44,722 nucleotides of DNA from Candidatus Auribacterota bacterium (GTDB lineage: Bacteria; Auribacterota; Tritonobacteria; UBA1439): the NCBI GenBank assembly GCA_026392035.1, contig JAPLCX010000109.1:1-44722 (forward strand), given 5' to 3'. Shown here one piece after another: positions 41,173 to 44,722 of the stretch; positions within the stretch are counted from its first letter, which is position 1; every line of letters starts with the position of its first letter. The notes under the pieces are model-generated. The model did not search any database, had not been told where the DNA came from, and was given only the letters and a program-made list of their open reading frames with translations. The position numbers and the translations under genes were made by a program.

Positions 41173-41663
41173 GATGCGCGGCCTCCTTTACCCGTTGAGA
41201 ATGGTACATTCCGCCCATATGACGGGCGCGCGATAACGGGGGTCAAGTCCTCATTTGCTGCATAGTGGTTTTGCTGCTGTTTTGCCTTTATCCAGCAACG
41301 AGCAACTATTGCGCGTCACCACTATTTCCTCACCTAAGCAGTACATGCCTCTTGGGTTTGGAACCATAGATATAATATCAATTGGGGTGGGCAAAAACAA
41401 TTGACTATCACAGATATATTGTTGTTTCCGGCTACTTTGGATAGAATTTACATTCGGAAGGGAAGTTGACAGCCTGGTGGCTGGAACAAAGCAGGTACAT
41501 AATGAGGACAGCGGGAATGAAGGAGAAGTGCAGAAGAAAGACGGTCGCGGAAAGGCGCAATTACTTGATTCTGACTGTGGATCAGGCAAAGGCCGTCGTT
41601 CTTGAATGGTTGCGCCAGATAAGGTTGGAGAGAGCCACGCGCTTCGGCCTACCAGAGGTTGAG
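41173..41663. other. Intergenic region with R-element fragment (copy 7) and a doubtful short ORF
   Basis: From about 41265 to 41400 there are degraded R-element parts (TTTTGCTGCTGTTTTGCC; CCTCACCTAAGCAGTACAT; TTGGGTTTGGAACCATAGATATAATATCAAT). A plus-strand frame from 41466 (MTAWWLEQSRYIMRTAGM...) runs into R-element copy 3 and ends at 41732. It has no recognised domain and overlaps the repeat, so it is not called as a gene. Confidence 0.4.
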
Positions 41664-41980
41664 CGGGCCGTTTGGGGTCAAATCTTTATCCTTGACAATT
41701 GGAAGCATCTTGAAGTGCCGGCGTTTTCTTGACAAGGCACTTCGGCTCATTCAGCCTCCGGCTTCATTCGCTCAGTGCCAAAATAAAAAGAGCCCACATC
41801 AGGGCTCTTTTTATTTTGCCGACCCATACGGTTGCCAATTGGAACCATATAGTCGCTTGGCTTCGGGGAATCAATATCATTCGGGAAGCAGAAGTGTCTT
41901 GCGCGGTCTAAAAGCTCCTCCCACCTGCTTCCTCACCTGCTCAGAACATCCTTCTTACCTTTGGAACCACGATTATAGCG
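41664..41980 (+). repeat. R-element copy 3 (complete)
   Basis: It has all parts: GGGCCGTTTGGGGTCAAATC, TTGACAATTGGAAGCATC, the GGCACT...AGTGCC dyad, the hairpin (41778-41818), the GGTTGCCAATTGGAACC block and the frame 41819-41911 (PTHTVANWNHIVAWLRGINI..., TAA). It ends just before the conserved block upstream of the PQQ gene. Confidence 0.75.
41778..41818 (+). terminator. Bidirectional terminator-like hairpin in R-element copy 3
   Basis: Stem CCAAAATAAAAAGAGCCC with GGGCTCTTTTTATTTTG, loop ACATCA. It lies between the divergent genes 41172 (minus) and 42099 (plus), where a terminator has no upstream plus-strand gene to end. A role other than termination should be considered. Confidence 0.45.
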
Positions 41981-41986
41981 AAATAT

Positions 41987-42056
41987 ATATTGCCCGCCCC
42001 CCCCGTGTATGGTATTCATGGTGTGGATAATGGCTTGTGACCCTGCTGGGCGCGAC
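41987..42056 (+). promoter_or_regulatory. Conserved upstream block, copy 2
   Basis: It reads TATTGCCCGCCCC..., GTATGGTATTCATG, GTGTGGATAATGG, GGGCGCGAC, and aligns with 31138-31209. It lies 43 bases before the ATG of the secreted PQQ gene at 42099. Confidence 0.35.
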
Positions 42057-42098
42057 CGAGTCGAAAGAGGGGAGCAGCGCAAACCGAGGGAGGAAGAG

Positions 42099-43871
42099 AT
42101 GAGGGCAAAGCTGATCATGGCATTGAGCGCGGCGGTTATGATTTCGGCGATATCCTTAACATTTGGCCAGCTCATGATCAGCCCATGGCCGATGTTCCAT
42201 CAAAATGCCAAGCACACGGGCCTGAGCATTTATTCGGGGCCTCCGACAGTCTCTATCGCATGGAGTTATCGAACGGGGGATGAGCTGGAATCATCTCCTG
42301 CCATAGGCTCTGACGGGAGAGTCTGCGTGGGATCTTATGACAACAATGTGTATGCCCTTACTTCGACAGGTTCACTTACATGGTCATATGTGACGAATGG
42401 CAATGTGCAGTCATCTCCCGCCATTGGCTCTGACGGGAGAGTCTCCGTGGGGTCAAGTGACAACAATGTGTATGCCCTTACTTCGATAGGTTCACTTACA
42501 TGGTCCTATGTGATGGTGGACGAGGTGGCGGCAGACGCAGTGTATTCATCTCCTGCCATAGGCACTGACGGAACAGTCTTCGTGGCGTCTAAGAAACAGA
42601 GGGTATGTGCCCTCACTCAGACAGGTTCACTTACATGGTCCTATAGGACGAGCAACGAGGTGAGATCATCTCCTGCCATAGGCTCTGACGGGAGAATCTA
42701 TGTGAAGTCCTTTGATAAGAGCCTCTACGGCCTCAATTCGACAGGTTCACTTACATGGTCCTATATGACGGGAAGCCCGGGAAGCGATGCCTATGAGGAA
42801 TCATCTCCTGCCATAGGCTCTGACGGGAGAATTTACGTGGGGGCAGGTGACAACAATCTGTATGCCCTTACTTCGACAGGTTCACTTACATGGTCCTATG
42901 CGACGGGATTGCATGTTAATTCATCTCCTGCCATAGGCTCTGACGGGAGAGTATACGTGGGGTCTTATGACAACAATGTGTATGCCCTTACTTCGACAGG
43001 TTCACTTACATGGTCCTATGTGACGGGACTGGATATTTATTCATCTCCTGCCATTGGCTCTGACGGGAGAGTCTACGTAGGGTCAACGGATTACAGGGTG
43101 TATGCCCTCAATTCGACAGGTTCACTTACATGGTCCTATGCGGCGTGGCGGGAGATTTGGTCATCTCCTGCCATAGGCTCTGACGGGAGAGTATACGTGG
43201 GGTCTTATGACACAGTGATCTACGAGTTTCAAAGCGAGCCATCGGCAACGCCAACCGGCACACCCACCAATACGCCCACGATCACGCCGACTCAGACGCC
43301 GACTCAGACGCCGACTATAACCTCCACGCCGACAAATACTCCGACAGCGACGCCAACCGGCACACCCACCGATACGCCCACGATCACGCCGACGGTGCCG
43401 ACGCCCACGCCGACGGCCCAGATGTCTCCTACGTCGACACCTTCGGCTACCCCGTCTGCGACGGGGGCGCCCACGGCCACGCCGATACCGCCACTGATCA
43501 TTGTTCCGGGGGCATTGACGGCCGGGCAGACCTTCTCGCTGTACGTGGCACTGACCGAGGATATTACCCAGCCATTCGACTTCTATATCCTCGCCGACAC
43601 CCCCGCGGGGCCCTACACGCTCTACCTGAACGGCAAGATCAAGAAGGGAATCACGCCGCTCTACAAGAACGTGAAGAGCTTTACTAAGGATTTCATAACA
43701 ACGGTGCGGTCGGCGGTCAAAATCCCATTATCTATGAAGGGGAAGACGATCACCTTCTACACCGTCGCAGTTAATGCGGGCAAGAAACCGCCGGTGAGGA
43801 AGCTCTCTGAGCTCACGCCGACCACCAAGTATGTGAACCTGATGGCTAAGGCCGCAGCAGTGGTTAACTGA
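42099..43871 (+). CDS. Secreted PQQ-like beta-propeller protein with C-terminal accessory domain
   Basis: The start at 42099 has GGGAGG six bases upstream and a signal peptide ([23 protein letters not shown]). The first motif is [12 protein letters not shown], followed by about nine blades ([32 protein letters not shown]) encoded by nearly identical ~120-base DNA repeats. Residues 387-470 form a Thr/Pro linker ([18 protein letters not shown]...). The accessory domain ([20 protein letters not shown] ... [21 protein letters not shown] ... [13 protein letters not shown]) closes the protein at 590 residues. A strong terminator follows. Confidence 0.85.
   Translation: MRAKLIMALSAAVMISAISLTFGQLMISPWPMFHQNAKHTGLSIYSGPPTVSIAWSYRTGDELESSPAIGSDGRVCVGSYDNNVYALTSTGSLTWSYVTNGNVQSSPAIGSDGRVSVGSSDNNVYALTSIGSLTWSYVMVDEVAADAVYSSPAIGTDGTVFVASKKQRVCALTQTGSLTWSYRTSNEVRSSPAIGSDGRIYVKSFDKSLYGLNSTGSLTWSYMTGSPGSDAYEESSPAIGSDGRIYVGAGDNNLYALTSTGSLTWSYATGLHVNSSPAIGSDGRVYVGSYDNNVYALTSTGSLTWSYVTGLDIYSSPAIGSDGRVYVGSTDYRVYALNSTGSLTWSYAAWREIWSSPAIGSDGRVYVGSYDTVIYEFQSEPSATPTGTPTNTPTITPTQTPTQTPTITSTPTNTPTATPTGTPTDTPTITPTVPTPTPTAQMSPTSTPSATPSATGAPTATPIPPLIIVPGALTAGQTFSLYVALTEDITQPFDFYILADTPAGPYTLYLNGKIKKGITPLYKNVKSFTKDFITTVRSAVKIPLSMKGKTITFYTVAVNAGKKPPVRKLSELTPTTKYVNLMAKAAAVVN
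42290..43215 (+). repeat. Near-identical ~110-130-bp coding tandem repeats (propeller blades)
   Basis: Units share TCATCTCCTGCCATAGGCTC and GGTTCACTTACATGGTCCTA with only local differences. The degree of identity at synonymous positions points to recent unit duplication or gene conversion, and predicts length variation between strains. Confidence 0.75.
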
Positions 43872-43895
43872 GCGGGATCGTTGTTCTATCAATAG

Positions 43896-43925
43896 CAGGG
43901 GGGCCTCAAGGCCCCCCTGTTTTTT
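43896..43925 (+). terminator. Intrinsic terminator of the PQQ gene
   Basis: A perfect 10-bp stem CAGGGGGGCC-TCAA-GGCCCCCCTG is followed by six T residues, 25 bases after the stop codon. It is the clearest rho-independent terminator in the window. Confidence 0.92.
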
Positions 43926-44011
43926 CTCCTCATGCATTCCCACCCGCAATGATCCAGACAGTGCGCTTCCCCCACCTCCCCATAGGGCCGTCCAGTAACG
44001 GTAAATTAAGC

Positions 44012-44360
44012 CGTCTGGGGTCACTTGACAATTGGAAGCATCTTGAAGCGCCGGCGGTTTCTTGACAAGGCACTTCGCACCGAGCGAAGCCGAGGTGCTC
44101 AGTGCCTGAAGGGACCTCAGCTCGCTTCGCTCGCTCAGTCCCAAAAATAAATGGCGGGCCAACTTCAAAAGGCCCGCCCTTTATTTTTGGCGACCCAAAC
44201 GGTTGCCAGTTGGAACCAAATACGCACTTGGCTTCGGGGAATCGATACCTTTCGGAAATCAGTAGCGTCATGCGCAGTATAGAGCCTCATCCCCCCTGTT
44301 TCCTCACCTGCTCAGTACATCCCTCTTGGGGTTGGAACCATGGATATAACATCAATGGGG
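44012..44360 (+). repeat. R-element copy 4 (complete, diverged hairpin)
   Basis: It has TTGACAATTGGAAGCATC and an enlarged dyad region (GCACTTCGCACCGAGCGAAG...). Its hairpin has a different stem sequence (GGCGGGCC/GGCCCGCC) inside the same AAAATAAA...TTTATTTT frame. The frame 44190-44282 (ATQTVASWNQIRTWLRGIDT..., TAG) is intact. Confidence 0.75.
44141..44190 (+). terminator. Terminator-like hairpin in R-element copy 4, with compensatory stem changes
   Basis: CCAAAAATAAA-T-GGCGGGCC pairs with GGCCCGCC-C-TTTATTTTTGG around an AACTTCAAAA loop. Compared with copies 1-3 both sides of the inner stem have changed together, which indicates that the structure itself is maintained. Confidence 0.55.
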
Positions 44361-44722
44361 GGCGGGGCGAAACAATTCCTTTTGTGGTTAATTCACGGGA
44401 GCACAACGCTATGTTGAATATCGGATAGGGCTTACAGCTAATTTTTGGGGCTAAAAATTGCAGCTAAGGCCCTTATCTAGCCTTAAAATAATCCCATCGC
44501 ATTCCACAGCAACACAATATCGTGGTCCGACCCGAATGGCGCTTACTTAGCCCATGATAACCCGCCATAACCATCACCGTATCAATGTATAGCAAGAAAA
44601 GGGCACGCCGTCTATCCACACGCAGGATTTATTCCTGCCTCGATCGTCACATCCGCACGTAACAGTCAGCGGTTTTGTGACCCTCGCTTTCGTTTCGGAA
44701 CCCCTGAGCCGAAGAATAGTAT
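44361..44722. other. Right-edge non-coding stretch
   Basis: No credible gene is found up to the window end. An imperfect dyad CAGCTAATTTTT...AAAAATTGCAGCT lies around 44433-44465. The rest shows no recognised structure; a gene could begin beyond the edge. Confidence 0.3.

Noticed and set aside
41466-41732. 88-codon plus-strand frame as a gene
   Set aside because: Its last third is R-element sequence, no domain is recognised and there is no clear ribosome site.
42290-43215. Regular ~110-130-bp repeats resembling an array
   Set aside because: They are in-frame propeller blades of a coding gene, with repeat length and structure unlike CRISPR.
28919-44360. Integron cassette array with R-elements as attC sites
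   Set aside because: No integrase is present, the genes between copies are in both orientations and have their own signals, and the elements lack the attC core triplets and are far longer.

Overview
The window reads as a bacterial chromosome segment from a Gram-negative-type anaerobe. The evidence is several lipoproteins and signal-peptide proteins, an ExbB/ExbD pair with a TonB-like partner, a four-subunit 2-oxoacid:ferredoxin oxidoreductase, a periplasmic [NiFe] hydrogenase with a Tat signal, and ordinary bacterial housekeeping genes (smpB, dnaX, ybaB, recR). The density of secreted proteins with Pro/Thr linkers and of short-word intergenic repeats is typical of uncultured candidate phyla near the PVC/Omnitrophota/Aureabacteria area. 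That placement is an impression, not something a single window proves. No rRNA, tRNA or CRISPR array was recognised.

Layout. Positions 1-5497 (minus) hold a very large surface protein gene (two PQQ-type beta-propellers, Pro/Thr linkers, at least six lamin-tail-like domains). It is broken by an in-frame TGA at a conserved Trp codon and by an out-of-frame deletion. Next come a secreted glycoside-hydrolase-like protein (5959-7581), smpB, a PEGA-domain lipoprotein, a HicB-like orphan, the porCDAB operon (12905-9764, minus), the dnaX-ybaB-recR operon (15832-13012, minus) and a PsbP-like secreted protein. The stretch 16887-23139 holds a secreted metallo-beta-lactamase-fold protein, a DUF4410-type lipoprotein, an ArnT/GT39 membrane glycosyltransferase and a B12-binding radical SAM enzyme. 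The stretch 23770-28591 is a TPR protein / TonB-like / ExbB / ExbD cluster interrupted by a small mobile element. From 28592 to the right edge the window is accessory: secreted proteins (PQQ propellers, a GloVer-repeat protein, a purine-nucleoside-permease-like protein, an amidotransferase-like protein, a duplicated OB-fold-like pair), a compact lower-GC hydrogenase operon (36740-39630), and many repeated elements.

Most unusual content. (1) A recurring domain of about 110-130 residues is attached to at least seven different secreted proteins, usually C-terminal behind a Pro/Thr linker; it may be a surface-anchoring or sorting module. (2) A 200-bp mobile element is present twice, with terminal inverted repeats and, for one copy, a perfect 8-bp target duplication. 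It carries a 42-codon ORF with its own Shine-Dalgarno, resembling the C-terminus of the S23/four-helix-bundle family. (3) A repeat family (here 'R-element') contains a hairpin preserved by compensatory change and a 31-codon reading frame with the same stop in five diverged copies. (4) The hydrogenase small subunit has Glu instead of the first proximal-cluster Cys. (5) Several intergenic islands are built from reiterated short words arranged as inverted repeats.
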